Shown here: piece by piece, positions 34,434-42,993 of the stretch | How the letters are laid out: each line of letters opens with the position of its first letter | Position numbering within the stretch: the stretch's first letter is position 1 | Source of the DNA: Sphingomonas sp. R647 | GTDB lineage: Bacteria; Pseudomonadota; Alphaproteobacteria; Sphingomonadales; Sphingomonadaceae | NCBI RefSeq assembly: GCF_020177055.1 | Contig: NZ_JAIQXT010000001.1 | Coordinates: 372,001 to 436,000, forward strand | Direction of reading: 5' to 3' | Length of the DNA: 64,000 nucleotides | The notes under the pieces: model-generated | What the model was told of the DNA's origin: nothing | Databases searched by the model: none | What the model saw: the letters and a program-made list of their open reading frames with translations, nothing else | Position numbers and translations under genes: made by a program

Positions 34434-35712
34434 GTGCGGCAGGTTCACCGGATCTGGCGGACGACGCGGGCTCTTCCCCGATCAGCGCTTCGCGGCGCAT
34501 CAGGCGAAAGCTGATGCGCGCGCCGCGCTCGGCCGACGGGTCCAGGACCATCTCGCTATCGTGCGCCGCCAGGATCCGCTTGACGACGGACAGGCCCACC
34601 CCGCTTCCACCGGTCGTCGAGATACCGGGTTCGGGCAGGATACCGGATACGAATCCGCGGCCATTGTCCTCGACAGCGATCTCGATCCAGTCACCCGCCC
34701 CGCGCGCACGCATCGTGATGACCGGGTCGGCAGCGCCCTGAGTCGCCTCTATGCTGTTCCTCAGCAGGTTCGCGATCACCTGAACCAGTTGAATGCGATC
34801 GCCCAGGATGTCGCCGACCCCCTCACCGATATCCAGCGACACGACCGATCCGGCGTCGGGGCGCGCTGCCAGCACCATCCGCAACGCATCCTCGAACAAC
34901 AGCCGCACAGTGGCGAACTCGGCGTTGATCTCACCGCTCTGCAACAGCCGGCGCATGCGCGAGACGATTTGTGAACAGCGATCGATTTCGACCCGCGCCT
35001 GCGACAGCTCGATCAGCCCTTCCGCCCCGCCCAGCCCTTCGAGTGCGCGCTGCACGACGACAATGTAGTTCGACGCCGCCGACAGCGGCTGCGCGATTTC
35101 ATGGGCAATCATGCTGAGGTCCGAGCTTGCCGGTTGCGCCGACAGTCGCTCGATCAGGTGGGCCTGTTCGGCGGCCAGCGTCTCATGCGCCTGAATCGTC
35201 GCCATCATCTCCGCCTGCACATCGAGGCGGTTTCGCGCGACGGCAACATAGCTGCACATCGTGCGGAGGAACTGCAATTCGACGTCCGTGAACGGAACTG
35301 CCGCGCGTCGTCCGAAGCCGAGCGTGCCAATCAGCGTCTCGCCATGGATCAATGGGGTGCAGGCATAGCTGTCGAGCCCGACCGCCCGGATGAACGCCGT
35401 CATTGGATCGGTGCTGGCGAGCACATTTTCAGCGAGGCACGGCTCGCGGTCACGCGCGACGACGCCACAGACAGCCTGCCCGAACTCAAGACGTCGGCCC
35501 AACTCGATCTGCTCGGGCGTCAGTCCGCCGCTGCCCTCAAGCCGCAGCCCCCCGGTCCCGTCGACCAGATAGTGAAAATAGACGTCAATACTCAGCTCTT
35601 CGCGCACGCGGTCGAACAGATAGTCGATCATCTGACGCGGGTCGGATGCGGCCAGCATCTTGGCGGCGCATTCGGCGAGCAATTGCAGCAATCGGCTGTT
35701 TCTCTGCTCCAT
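34420..35712 (-). CDS. GAF-domain sensor histidine kinase, FixL-like transmitter
   Basis: 430 residues, cytoplasmic. A GAF domain (about 20-160, with CTPLIHGETLIGTLGFGRRA) is followed by a coiled-coil linker and His204 in IAHEIAQPLSAASNYIVVVQ, the H-box type of FixL/DctB-like kinases. Then come NLLRNSIEAT and GGSGVGLSVVKRILAAHDSE of the ATPase domain. ATG 35712 has a good AGAGG site. No response regulator is adjacent, so it is an orphan kinase whose partner is elsewhere. The GAF ligand is unknown. Confidence 0.85.
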   Translation of the reverse strand: MEQRNSRLLQLLAECAAKMLAASDPRQMIDYLFDRVREELSIDVYFHYLVDGTGGLRLEGSGGLTPEQIELGRRLEFGQAVCGVVARDREPCLAENVLASTDPMTAFIRAVGLDSYACTPLIHGETLIGTLGFGRRAAVPFTDVELQFLRTMCSYVAVARNRLDVQAEMMATIQAHETLAAEQAHLIERLSAQPASSDLSMIAHEIAQPLSAASNYIVVVQRALEGLGGAEGLIELSQARVEIDRCSQIVSRMRRLLQSGEINAEFATVRLLFEDALRMVLAARPDAGSVVSLDIGEGVGDILGDRIQLVQVIANLLRNSIEATQGAADPVITMRARGAGDWIEIAVEDNGRGFVSGILPEPGISTTGGSGVGLSVVKRILAAHDSEMVLDPSAERGARISFRLMRREALIGEEPASSARSGEPAALKQD

Positions 35713-35988
35713 GCAGACCTCTCCATACCGCTGTCGCCGACGATAGCTTCGGTTCGACACGCCCCAACATCCGATCGGTGGCGTGCGGTCGATCCGCAAT
35801 ACTCCGTAAATTCGGCCCTGCCGAGAGCCGCTTTGCGCCAATTAGGAGCATCCTTCGTCAAACTCTGCCATAAAGCGCGCCGAAGCGCCCTTTGTCTGCG
35901 CCGGGGAGGACTGTGCGCGCAGCCCTGCTCGGGACTATGGATTCCCCGTGCGCAGCGTGGGCGCATGAGTAAGCGGGGATTATCAGGA

Positions 35989-36264
35989 ATGACGGCGCAG
36001 CGTTTGCTGATCGAAGGGCGCGTCCAGCGCGTCGGATATCGCGACTGGGCAGTGCGCACCGCACGCCAGCTGGGGGTGACCGGCTGGGTCCGGAACCTTC
36101 AGGACGGGCGAGTCGAAATTCTGGCGGACGGCGAGGATGTCGCGCTCGACACCTTTGTTGATCGCTGTCGCGAAGGCCCGAACATGGCCAATGTCGAGCG
36201 CGTCGACACCCACCCGGCGGAGCTTGGCAATGTGAAGGGGTTCACCAAGCGGTTTACCGCCTGA
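35989..36264 (+). CDS. acyP: Acylphosphatase
   Basis: 91 residues; hydrolyses carboxyl-phosphate bonds such as in acetyl phosphate. The catalytic Arg is in GRVQRVGYRDW and the catalytic Asn in GWVRNLQDGRVEI. ATG 35989 gives the standard length; an in-frame ATG at 35965 would add eight residues. Monocistronic, convergent with the DUF2794 gene. The 276 bases to the kinase start hold no further gene, only presumed divergent promoters. Confidence 0.92.
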   Translation: MTAQRLLIEGRVQRVGYRDWAVRTARQLGVTGWVRNLQDGRVEILADGEDVALDTFVDRCREGPNMANVERVDTHPAELGNVKGFTKRFTA

Positions 36265-36274
36265 AACGTAGCGC

Positions 36275-36619
36275 TCAGTCCTCGACCAGCTTCATCAGCC
36301 GGCGTTCGACCGGGGCGAGCACCGGTCCGAGTTCGTGGCCACGCTTCAGTACCGCTCCAGCCTCGTTGACCAGCGCCCACATGCCCTGCCGATTGCGAAG
36401 TGCTGGCCGCTTTTCGACCCGAAACTCCGGTCGCTCGGCGGTTCGCCTGAACGCGGCGAACACCGCCGCATCGTGGCCAAGGTCGATCGCATAGTCTTTC
36501 CAGTGACCGGCTGCGACCATACGGCCATAGAGATCGAGGATGCGGGTCAGCTCGCTGCGGTCGAACCCGACCTGTGACGGCGCTCCGCGCGACGGAAATG
36601 GGGTGATGTTCGCGCTCAC
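36275..36619 (-). CDS. DUF2794 family protein
   Basis: 114 residues; small basic alphaproteobacterial family with the pattern GFDRSELTRILDLYGRMVAA and DYAIDLGHDAAVFAAFRRTA. Function unknown. The start is GTG at 36619, overlapping the cysE stop (GTGA), which suggests cotranslation with serine acetyltransferase. Confidence 0.85.
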   Translation of the reverse strand: MSANITPFPSRGAPSQVGFDRSELTRILDLYGRMVAAGHWKDYAIDLGHDAAVFAAFRRTAERPEFRVEKRPALRNRQGMWALVNEAGAVLKRGHELGPVLAPVERRLMKLVED

Positions 36620-37311
36620 GCCCGGTCGCGCTGCTCCGGCCGATCTTCGGCGGCACGCTCATCGAGCAGCTGATCCAGCCGCTTGCGCATCGTCTCCAGC
36701 TCGCAACGCATGATCTCCAGCTTCTGTGTCGCCGGATCGTACAGCTCGCTGCACGGCGTTCCGTAGGGCACGAAGTCTTTCTTCCATGCTCCGGCCTCGA
36801 CCAGCGTCGGCTTTGCCGGAATGCCGACCATGACCGCACCCTCGGGCACATCCTTGGTCACCACCGCATTGGCACCGACCCGTGCGCGCGGACCAACCGT
36901 AATCGGTCCCAGCACCTGCGCGCCCGATCCGATGATCACCCCATCGGACAAGGTGGGGTGCCGCTTGCCCGCGACGCCATTGTCGGGGCTGGTACCGCCG
37001 AGCGTGACGCATTGGTAGATCGTGACATTGTCACCGATCTGCGCGGTCTCACCGATCACCACAAAGCCATGGTCGATAAAGAAATTGCGCCCGATCGTCG
37101 CGCCGGGGTGAATGTCGATCGCGGTCAGCCAGCGCGACAGATGGTTCACCGCCCGCGCGAGAAAAAACAGACGTGCGCGGAACAGACGGTGCGCAACCCG
37201 ATGCCAGAACAGCGCCCACACGCCGGGATAAAGCAGGATCTCGGCCCGACTGCGCGGGGCGGGATCGCGTGCGCGAATGGAATCGAGATAGGCTGAAAGA
37301 CCGCCGAACAT
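36616..37311 (-). CDS. cysE: Serine O-acetyltransferase
   Basis: 231 residues; makes O-acetylserine, the precursor of cysteine. The N-terminal helical region (MFGGLSAYLDSIRARDPAPR) and the left-handed hexapeptide-repeat domain (HPGATIGRNFFIDHGFVVIG, IGSGAQVLGPITVGPRARVG) are typical. ATG at 37311 is chosen over a longer frame. Divergent from a TauE/SafE permease, a pairing that fits sulfur metabolism. Confidence 0.93.
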   Translation of the reverse strand: MFGGLSAYLDSIRARDPAPRSRAEILLYPGVWALFWHRVAHRLFRARLFFLARAVNHLSRWLTAIDIHPGATIGRNFFIDHGFVVIGETAQIGDNVTIYQCVTLGGTSPDNGVAGKRHPTLSDGVIIGSGAQVLGPITVGPRARVGANAVVTKDVPEGAVMVGIPAKPTLVEAGAWKKDFVPYGTPCSELYDPATQKLEIMRCELETMRKRLDQLLDERAAEDRPEQRDRA

Positions 37312-37472
37312 TACCAGGCCCCTTTTCGTCTGGACGTGATATTTAGGCGGTCCCCGCTCCCATTTCCAGCGCATGACGTTTATGCCTTGAGACGGCTAAA
37401 CACTATGTATCTTGTGGGGATTGTTTCCGGCCTCCAAACCATGCGGCCATTGGGACTGTGAAGGGTGCGTGA

Positions 37473-38237
37473 ATGTTTGAAGGGATCGACTTCCAGGCCC
37501 TGCTCCCGTTCATCGCCGTCGGCTTTGCCGCGCAGATCGTCGACGGTGCGCTCGGCATGGCGTTCGGGGTTATTTCGAGCACGCTGCTGGTCAGCGTACT
37601 CGGCGTCCCACCCGCGACCGCGTCAGCCGGCGTCCACCTCGCCGAATGCTTCACCACCGGCGTGTCCGGCATCAGCCACGCGCTCCACAAGAATGTGAAC
37701 TGGAAGCTGTTCTTCCGCCTCCTCGTCCCCGGCGTGGTCGGCGGTGTGACCGGCGCCTATCTGCTGAGCACGCTCGATGCCTCGGTGACGCGCCCCTATG
37801 TGATGACCTATCTCGCGCTGATCGGCGTTTATTTGCTGTGGCGCGGCATCAGTTTCCCGACGCGCCACCATCGCGAGCCACGGATCGTCGAGCCGCTCGG
37901 CCTCGCCGGTGGTTTTCTCGACGCGGCGGGCGGCGGTGGCTGGGGTCCGGTGGTCACCAGCAACCTGCTGATCCAGGGGACACAACCGCGCTACACCATC
38001 GGCACCGTCAACTGCGTCGAGTTCTTCCTAACCCTGTCCGTGTCGATCACCTTCATCTTTCACTTGGGTTTCTCGGCATTTACCGAGGCAGTCGTCGGCC
38101 TGTTGATCGGCGGTGTGATCGCTGCCCCCTTTGGTGCGATCCTCGCCAAGCGCGTTCCGACCAAGACCCTGCTGATCCTCGTCGGCGTCGTTTTGACCCT
38201 GACCAGCAGCTACAGCGTCTATCGCGCCATCATCTGA
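37473..38237 (+). CDS. TauE/SafE family sulfite or sulfonate exporter
   Basis: 254 residues with about eight hydrophobic segments. The N-terminal repeat (GFAAQIVDGALGMAFGVISS) and the second-half copy (LAGGFLDAAGGGGWGPVVTS) are hallmark TauE/SafE motifs. It is an inner-membrane transporter of sulfite, sulfoacetate or a related anion. Divergent to cysE, so it may export excess sulfite; the substrate is inferred only. Confidence 0.88.
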   Translation: MFEGIDFQALLPFIAVGFAAQIVDGALGMAFGVISSTLLVSVLGVPPATASAGVHLAECFTTGVSGISHALHKNVNWKLFFRLLVPGVVGGVTGAYLLSTLDASVTRPYVMTYLALIGVYLLWRGISFPTRHHREPRIVEPLGLAGGFLDAAGGGGWGPVVTSNLLIQGTQPRYTIGTVNCVEFFLTLSVSITFIFHLGFSAFTEAVVGLLIGGVIAAPFGAILAKRVPTKTLLILVGVVLTLTSSYSVYRAII

Positions 38238-38239
38238 CA

Positions 38240-38279
38240 ATCGATCAATCTTACCCTATTGAGTGATTTGATCGATCAA
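38240..38279. promoter_or_regulatory. Palindromic operator candidate upstream of ahpC (OxyR site?)
   Basis: The perfect palindrome TTGATCGATCAA (38268-38279) and an inverted partial copy ATCGATCAA (38240-38248) are spaced about 20 bases apart, 93-132 bases upstream of the ahpC start. LysR-type regulators bind such paired T-N11-A dyads, and an oxyR gene lies downstream of ahpF. Assignment to OxyR is inference. Confidence 0.5.
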
Positions 38280-38371
38280 CACGAGCGACTCTTCCAATTT
38301 GGATGTGCTGCGCCGCACCCTATATGCGGCATTGCACAAGCTGCACTGCACCATCCAAAGGAGAACAAAAA

Positions 38372-38935
38372 ATGGCGCTCATCGGAAGCGAGCTGAAGCC
38401 GTTCACGGCAACCGCATTCAAGGAAGGCAAGTTCGTCGAGGTTACCGACGCGGACGTGCGCGGCAAGTGGGCGGTGTTCTTCTTCTACCCGGCCGACTTC
38501 ACCTTTGTCTGCCCGACCGAGCTGGAGGATCTGGCCGACATCTACCCGACCCTGCAGAAGATGGGCGTCGAAGTCTATTCGGTGTCGACCGACACGCATT
38601 TCAGCCATAAGGCATGGCACGACACCTCGCCGGCGATCGGCAAGATCAACTATTACATGCTCGGCGACCAGAACCACAATCTGTCGAAGAATTTCGACGT
38701 GTTGCGTGAAGGCCAGGGCCTTGCGGATCGCGGCACCTTCGTGATCGATCCGGAAGGCGTGATCCAGCTGGTCGAGATCACCAGCGAAGGCGTCGGACGC
38801 AACGCAACCGAACTGCTCCGCAAGATCAAGGCGGCACAGTATATCGCGGCGCATCCGGGCGAAGTCTGCCCGGCCAAGTGGGAAGAGGGCGAAACCACCC
38901 TCGCCCCGTCGCTCGACCTCGTCGGCAAGATCTAA
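38372..38935 (+). CDS. ahpC: Alkyl hydroperoxide reductase peroxiredoxin subunit
   Basis: 187-residue typical 2-Cys peroxiredoxin reducing hydrogen peroxide and organic peroxides. The peroxidatic Cys is in [12 protein letters not shown], the resolving Cys in [13 protein letters not shown] strong AAGGAG ribosome binding site precedes the ATG. First gene of the ahpC-ahpF pair, recharged by AhpF. Confidence 0.97.
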   Translation: MALIGSELKPFTATAFKEGKFVEVTDADVRGKWAVFFFYPADFTFVCPTELEDLADIYPTLQKMGVEVYSVSTDTHFSHKAWHDTSPAIGKINYYMLGDQNHNLSKNFDVLREGQGLADRGTFVIDPEGVIQLVEITSEGVGRNATELLRKIKAAQYIAAHPGEVCPAKWEEGETTLAPSLDLVGKI

Positions 38936-38947
38936 GCCACGCGGTTT

Positions 38948-39021
38948 TTCGCACCCGCCCCTCCCCCAGTTTGGCGGGTGCGAACACGGCCCGGGGCAGT
39001 CCTCACCGATGCCCCGGGCCG
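38948..39021 (+). terminator. Two hairpins between ahpC and ahpF
   Basis: TTCGCACCCGCC pairs with GGCGGGTGCGAA (38948-38984), and CGGCCCGGGGCA pairs with TGCCCCGGGCCG (38987-39021, followed by TTCTACTTT). They fill the 114-base gap. They probably act as a partial terminator or RNA-stabilising structure, keeping AhpC well above AhpF. Confidence 0.7.
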
Positions 39022-39049
39022 TTCTACTTTCAGTTCAAGGAGTTTCCCG

Positions 39050-40630
39050 ATGCTCGACGCGCATCTCAAGCAGCAGCTCGAAGCCTATCTCGTCCATATC
39101 CGCGAATCGGTGGAGCTGGTCGCGAGCCTTGGTGAAGATGCCAAGTCGCGTGAGCTCGAAACCCTGCTTACCGAAATCGCCGATTTGTCCGGCAAGATCA
39201 CGCTCGTCCGCAAGGATGACGACAAGCGCACCCCCAGCTTCATGATCCGCCGCGCCGGCACCGACATCGGTGTCCGCTTCGCCGGCATCCCGATGGGGCA
39301 TGAGTTCACCAGCCTCGTGCTCGCCCTGCTCCAGGTCGGCGGCCACCCGTCCAAGGCGGCGCAGGACGTGATCGAAGCGGTCAAGGGCCTCGAAGGCGAA
39401 CTCCACTTCGAAACCTATTTTTCGCTCAGCTGCCAGAACTGCCCCGACGTGGTTCAGGCGCTCAACCTGATGGCGGTCCTCAACCCCCGGATCAGCCACG
39501 TTGCGATCGACGGCGCGCTATTCAAGGAAGAGGTCGATGCACGCCAGGTGCTCGCCGTCCCCACCGTCTATCTGAACGGTGAGCTGTTCGGATCGGGCCG
39601 GATGGAGCTCGAGCAGATCGTCGCCAAGCTCGACAGCGGCGCAGAGGCGAAGGCCGCCGAGAAGCTCGCCGCGAAGGAGCCGTTCGACGTCCTGATCGTC
39701 GGCGGCGGCCCGGCTGGCGCGGCCTCGGCGATCTACACCGCGCGCAAGGGCCTGCGCGTCGGCATCGCCGCCGAACGCTTCGGCGGCCAGGTGCTCGACA
39801 CGATGGGCATCGAGAATTTCATTTCGGTCCCCTACGCCGAAGGCCCCAAGCTCGCCGCCCAGCTCGAAGGTCACGTCAAGGAAAATGGCGTCGACATCAT
39901 AAACCTTCAGCGCGCCGACAAGCTGATCCCGGCTTCACGCGAGGGCGGATTCCATGAGGTCGTACTGGCGAACGGCGCCAGCCTGAAGGCCAAGACGGTC
40001 ATCCTCTCGACCGGCGCACGCTGGCGCCAGATGGGCGTTCCCGGCGAAGACGAATATCGCAACAAGGGCGTGGCCTATTGCCCGCACTGCGACGGCCCGC
40101 TGTTCAAGGGCAAGCGCGTCGCGGTGATCGGCGGCGGTAATTCGGGCGTCGAGGCGGCGATCGACCTTGCCGGCATCGTCGGCCATGTCACGCTGATCGA
40201 ATATGACAGCCAGTTGCGCGCCGACGCGGTGCTCCAGCGCAAGCTCGGCAGCCTCGCCAACGTCCAGGTCATCACCTCGGCGATGACGACGCGGGTAAAC
40301 GGCGCGGAGAAGGTGACTGGCCTGACCTACAAGGACCGCAACACCGGCGTCGAGCACGACATCGCGCTCGAAGGCATCTTCGTCCAGATCGGCCTGGTGC
40401 CGAACACCGAGTGGCTCAAGGACAGCGTCGCGCTCACCCCGCGCGGTGAGATCGAGATCGACGCGCGCGGTGAAACCAGCCAGCCGGGTATTTTCGCCGC
40501 CGGTGACGCCACCACCATTCCGTACAAGCAGATCGTGATCGCGATGGGCGCAGGCTCGACCGCCGCACTTTCGGCCTTTGATTATCTCATCCGGCTCCCA
40601 GCCGAAGAGATCGAGGCCGCGGCAGCCTGA
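39050..40630 (+). CDS. ahpF: Alkyl hydroperoxide reductase flavoprotein subunit
   Basis: 526 residues. An N-terminal tandem thioredoxin-like domain has the CxxC in [11 protein letters not shown], followed by a thioredoxin-reductase part with the FAD motif [17 protein letters not shown], the redox CxxC in [11 protein letters not shown], and the NADH motif [11 protein letters not shown]. Passes electrons from NADH to AhpC. ATG 39050 has AAGGAG upstream. Confidence 0.97.
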   Translation: MLDAHLKQQLEAYLVHIRESVELVASLGEDAKSRELETLLTEIADLSGKITLVRKDDDKRTPSFMIRRAGTDIGVRFAGIPMGHEFTSLVLALLQVGGHPSKAAQDVIEAVKGLEGELHFETYFSLSCQNCPDVVQALNLMAVLNPRISHVAIDGALFKEEVDARQVLAVPTVYLNGELFGSGRMELEQIVAKLDSGAEAKAAEKLAAKEPFDVLIVGGGPAGAASAIYTARKGLRVGIAAERFGGQVLDTMGIENFISVPYAEGPKLAAQLEGHVKENGVDIINLQRADKLIPASREGGFHEVVLANGASLKAKTVILSTGARWRQMGVPGEDEYRNKGVAYCPHCDGPLFKGKRVAVIGGGNSGVEAAIDLAGIVGHVTLIEYDSQLRADAVLQRKLGSLANVQVITSAMTTRVNGAEKVTGLTYKDRNTGVEHDIALEGIFVQIGLVPNTEWLKDSVALTPRGEIEIDARGETSQPGIFAAGDATTIPYKQIVIAMGAGSTAALSAFDYLIRLPAEEIEAAAA

Positions 40631-40640
40631 CCCCGGATGG

Positions 40641-40669
40641 CGCCGCCCTCGCAGAATGCGGGGGTGGCG
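40641..40669 (+). terminator. Terminator-like hairpin after ahpF
   Basis: CGCCGCCCTCGCA and TGCGGGGGTGGCG pair at 11 of 13 positions around a 3-base loop, followed by TTAT. It lies 10 bases after the ahpF stop and before oxyR. Confidence 0.55.
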
Positions 40670-40719
40670 TTATCGCGCTGCTCACTTATATCGACGCCAT
40701 CAATCGCTTGGACCGATCA

Positions 40720-41631
40720 ATGGCGCAGACCTACCTCCCGACGCTCAAGCAGCTTCAATATCTCGTCGCGCTCAAGGATCACGGCCATTTCGGGCGTGCG
40801 GCGGAGGCGAGCTTCGTCACGCAGTCGACCCTGTCCGCAGGACTTCGCGAGCTTGAAACGCTGATCGGCGTGGTGCTGGTCGAGCGCACCCGGCGCGTCG
40901 TCCGCTTTACCCCATTGGGTGAGCGGATCGTGGACAAGGCGCGGCGCGTGCTGCGCGAGGCGGATGAACTGGCCGACCTTGCCCGCGCCGCCGGACGACC
41001 GCTGTCGGGTGAGATGCGGATGAGCGTCATCCCGACTATCGCTCCGTTCCTGCTTCCGCGCATCCTGCCGCGGCTGCGCAAAGGCTATCCCGACCTCAAG
41101 CTGTTCCTGCGCGAAGAGCCGAGCGGCGCGGCCTGCGAGAGCCTGCAGACGGGCCGCACCGATTGCGTGCTGCTCGCCCTGCCCTATGCCTGTGGCGATG
41201 TCGAAACCGCACCGTTGTTCGACGACCGCCTGTTCGTGGCGTTCCCTGAGGGCGAGTATGAGCCCGACCATGCCAGCATCAGCGCCAGCGAAATCGACGA
41301 AACGCGGTTGCTGCTGCTCGAAGACGGGCATTGCCTGAAGGATCATGTACTGGCCGCGTGCAACCGCCCGGAGCTTCGGGCCGAGGCAACGATGCTTGGC
41401 ACCTCATTGCACACGATGGTGCAGATGGTCGACAATGGCCTCGGCGTGACGATGCTGCCCGAAATGGCGATCGAAGCCGGCATCCTTGACCACACCCACA
41501 TCACCGCCCGCCCGCTGCGCGCCGACAATCCGACGCGCCGCATCGCACTGGTCTGGCGCAAGGCGAGTCCCCGGGAACGCGATTTCAGGTTGCTGGCAGA
41601 GGTGCTGGCTCAGGCGGGAACCGCCGGCTAG
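40720..41631 (+). CDS. oxyR: Hydrogen peroxide-inducible regulator OxyR
   Basis: 303-residue LysR-type regulator. The N-terminal helix-turn-helix (HFGRAAEASFVTQSTLSAGL) is followed by the effector domain. The two redox cysteines of OxyR are present in DGHCLKDHVLAACNRPE, which supports peroxide sensing rather than generic LysR function. An upstream TTG at 40708 is possible; ATG 40720 fits homologues better. The sequence just before the start (ATCAATCG...CCGATCAA) echoes the ahpC palindrome and may be an autoregulatory site. Confidence 0.92.
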   Translation: MAQTYLPTLKQLQYLVALKDHGHFGRAAEASFVTQSTLSAGLRELETLIGVVLVERTRRVVRFTPLGERIVDKARRVLREADELADLARAAGRPLSGEMRMSVIPTIAPFLLPRILPRLRKGYPDLKLFLREEPSGAACESLQTGRTDCVLLALPYACGDVETAPLFDDRLFVAFPEGEYEPDHASISASEIDETRLLLLEDGHCLKDHVLAACNRPELRAEATMLGTSLHTMVQMVDNGLGVTMLPEMAIEAGILDHTHITARPLRADNPTRRIALVWRKASPRERDFRLLAEVLAQAGTAG

Positions 41632-42068
41632 CCCGTCCAACGATTCGCCGCCTCCGCGTCGCTCTCCCGCGCGTCGACCCAAGTCGCGCGCTCCCCGCGC
41701 TGTTCCCGCTTCCAGAACGGAGCCTCGGTCTTTAGCCGGTCGATCAGAAACGCACACGCCTCCAGCGCCGCACCGCGATGCGCAGCGGCGGTCGCGACCA
41801 GCACGATCCGCTCTCCCGGCTCCATCGGCCCCACGCGATGCACGATCACGGCCGACATCAATGCCCAGCGCGTCATCGCTTGTTCGGCTAGGTCGCACAG
41901 GACCGCTTCGGTCATGCCGGGATAATGTTCGAGCTCAAGGCAGGTCACACCGCCATCGCCGCGCACCACGCCGATAAAACTCGCGATCCCCCCCGCCCCG
42001 CTCTCCTCGATCCCCGCCAGTTCAACGCCGACATCGATCGGTGCAGAATCGACCGAAACGCGAATCAT
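41628..42068 (-). CDS. moaE: Molybdopterin synthase catalytic subunit
   Basis: 146 residues; transfers sulfur from the MoaD thiocarboxylate to precursor Z. The blocks GAGGIASFIGVVRG, HRVGPMEPGERIVLVATAAA, HRGAALEACAFLIDRLKTEA and FWKRE with the catalytic lysines match MoaE. The stop overlaps the oxyR stop in antisense by two or three bases; the start overlaps the moaD stop by four. Confidence 0.94.
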   Translation of the reverse strand: MIRVSVDSAPIDVGVELAGIEESGAGGIASFIGVVRGDGGVTCLELEHYPGMTEAVLCDLAEQAMTRWALMSAVIVHRVGPMEPGERIVLVATAAAHRGAALEACAFLIDRLKTEAPFWKREQRGERATWVDARESDAEAANRWTG

Positions 42069-42316
42069 CCGCCCGTCACCGGGGGGAAAATCGCGACTTC
42101 GCGCGCTGGCCCTAGATCGCTGTCGAGCGGCACGAACTTCTGATCGACCGCCGCGCGCAGCCGCTTGAAATCAACCAGCGCCAGCGCATGGCCCTCGCTC
42201 TGCCCGCGCAGCCAATCGATCAGGTCCGATACTGTGCGCACCGCCTCCGGCGGCTGGACGTCTTCCTCGCCGACCCCGATCGTCTCGCGAACCCAGGCGA
42301 AGTACAACAGCCGCAT
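42065..42316 (-). CDS. moaD: Molybdopterin synthase sulfur carrier subunit
   Basis: 83-residue ubiquitin-like protein ending in the essential Gly-Gly (PPVTGG) that becomes thiocarboxylated. ATG 42316 gives RLLYFAWVRETIG, the usual start; a longer frame inside pgsA is rejected. Coupled to pgsA upstream and moaE downstream by one- and four-base overlaps. Confidence 0.94.
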   Translation of the reverse strand: MRLLYFAWVRETIGVGEEDVQPPEAVRTVSDLIDWLRGQSEGHALALVDFKRLRAAVDQKFVPLDSDLGPAREVAIFPPVTGG

Positions 42317-42870
42317 CAGCTGTCCATGTGCTTGAGGCCGACGCGCAGATAGTCCCATCCAGTGATCAACGTCAGCGCCGCGGCCGCCCACAGCATGGCA
42401 AGGCTGACGTCATGCACCCACGCCCAGCCCGGCAGCGCACCAGCAAGGATCAGCCCGCCCAGCGAGGTCAGCTGCAACGCAGTCTTCCACTTGGACAGCG
42501 CGGAAACCGGCATCGACACCTGAATGCCACCCAGAAACTCACGCAGACCCGATACCGCGATCTCGCGCAGCAGGATCACCAGCGCCGCGATCATGTGCAC
42601 GTCGGGAATCAGCTCCTTGGCGCACAGGATCAGGATCACCGCCGCGACCATGATCTTGTCGGCAATCGGATCGAGGAACACGCCCAGCTTCGACACCGTC
42701 CCCCGCGACCGCGCGAGATAGCCGTCGAAATAATCGGTGAACCCCATCAGGCAGTAGGTCGCGAATCCGAGCGCATAGCCTGCCTGCCACTCCGGCCACC
42801 ACAGGAAGAAGACCAGCAGGGGAACCGTGACGATTCGCGACAGCGTCAGAATGTTAGGCAGCGTCAGCAT
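42316..42870 (-). CDS. pgsA: CDP-diacylglycerol-glycerol-3-phosphate phosphatidyltransferase
   Basis: 184-residue membrane enzyme making phosphatidylglycerol phosphate. The CDP-alcohol motif with its three Asp residues is clear: TDYFDGYLARSRG followed by KLGVFLDPIADK. Several hydrophobic segments. First gene of pgsA-moaD-moaE, an arrangement common in alphaproteobacteria. Confidence 0.95.
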   Translation of the reverse strand: MLTLPNILTLSRIVTVPLLVFFLWWPEWQAGYALGFATYCLMGFTDYFDGYLARSRGTVSKLGVFLDPIADKIMVAAVILILCAKELIPDVHMIAALVILLREIAVSGLREFLGGIQVSMPVSALSKWKTALQLTSLGGLILAGALPGWAWVHDVSLAMLWAAAALTLITGWDYLRVGLKHMDS

Positions 42871-42993
42871 GGTCCCGCTCTAGCACCACCCGGCGCGGTG
42901 ATCATCCCCCGTTACGCGCGATAGCGGTTGCCGCGTCATATGCGCCCCGGCTATGCGTGCGCCAGTTTTGACGGACGAAGGCCCGCAACGCAT

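Noticed and set aside
35101..35988. Long N-terminal extension of acylphosphatase (to 387 residues)
   Set aside because: It runs antisense through the histidine kinase gene; acylphosphatases are about 90 residues, and ATG 35989 gives the right length.
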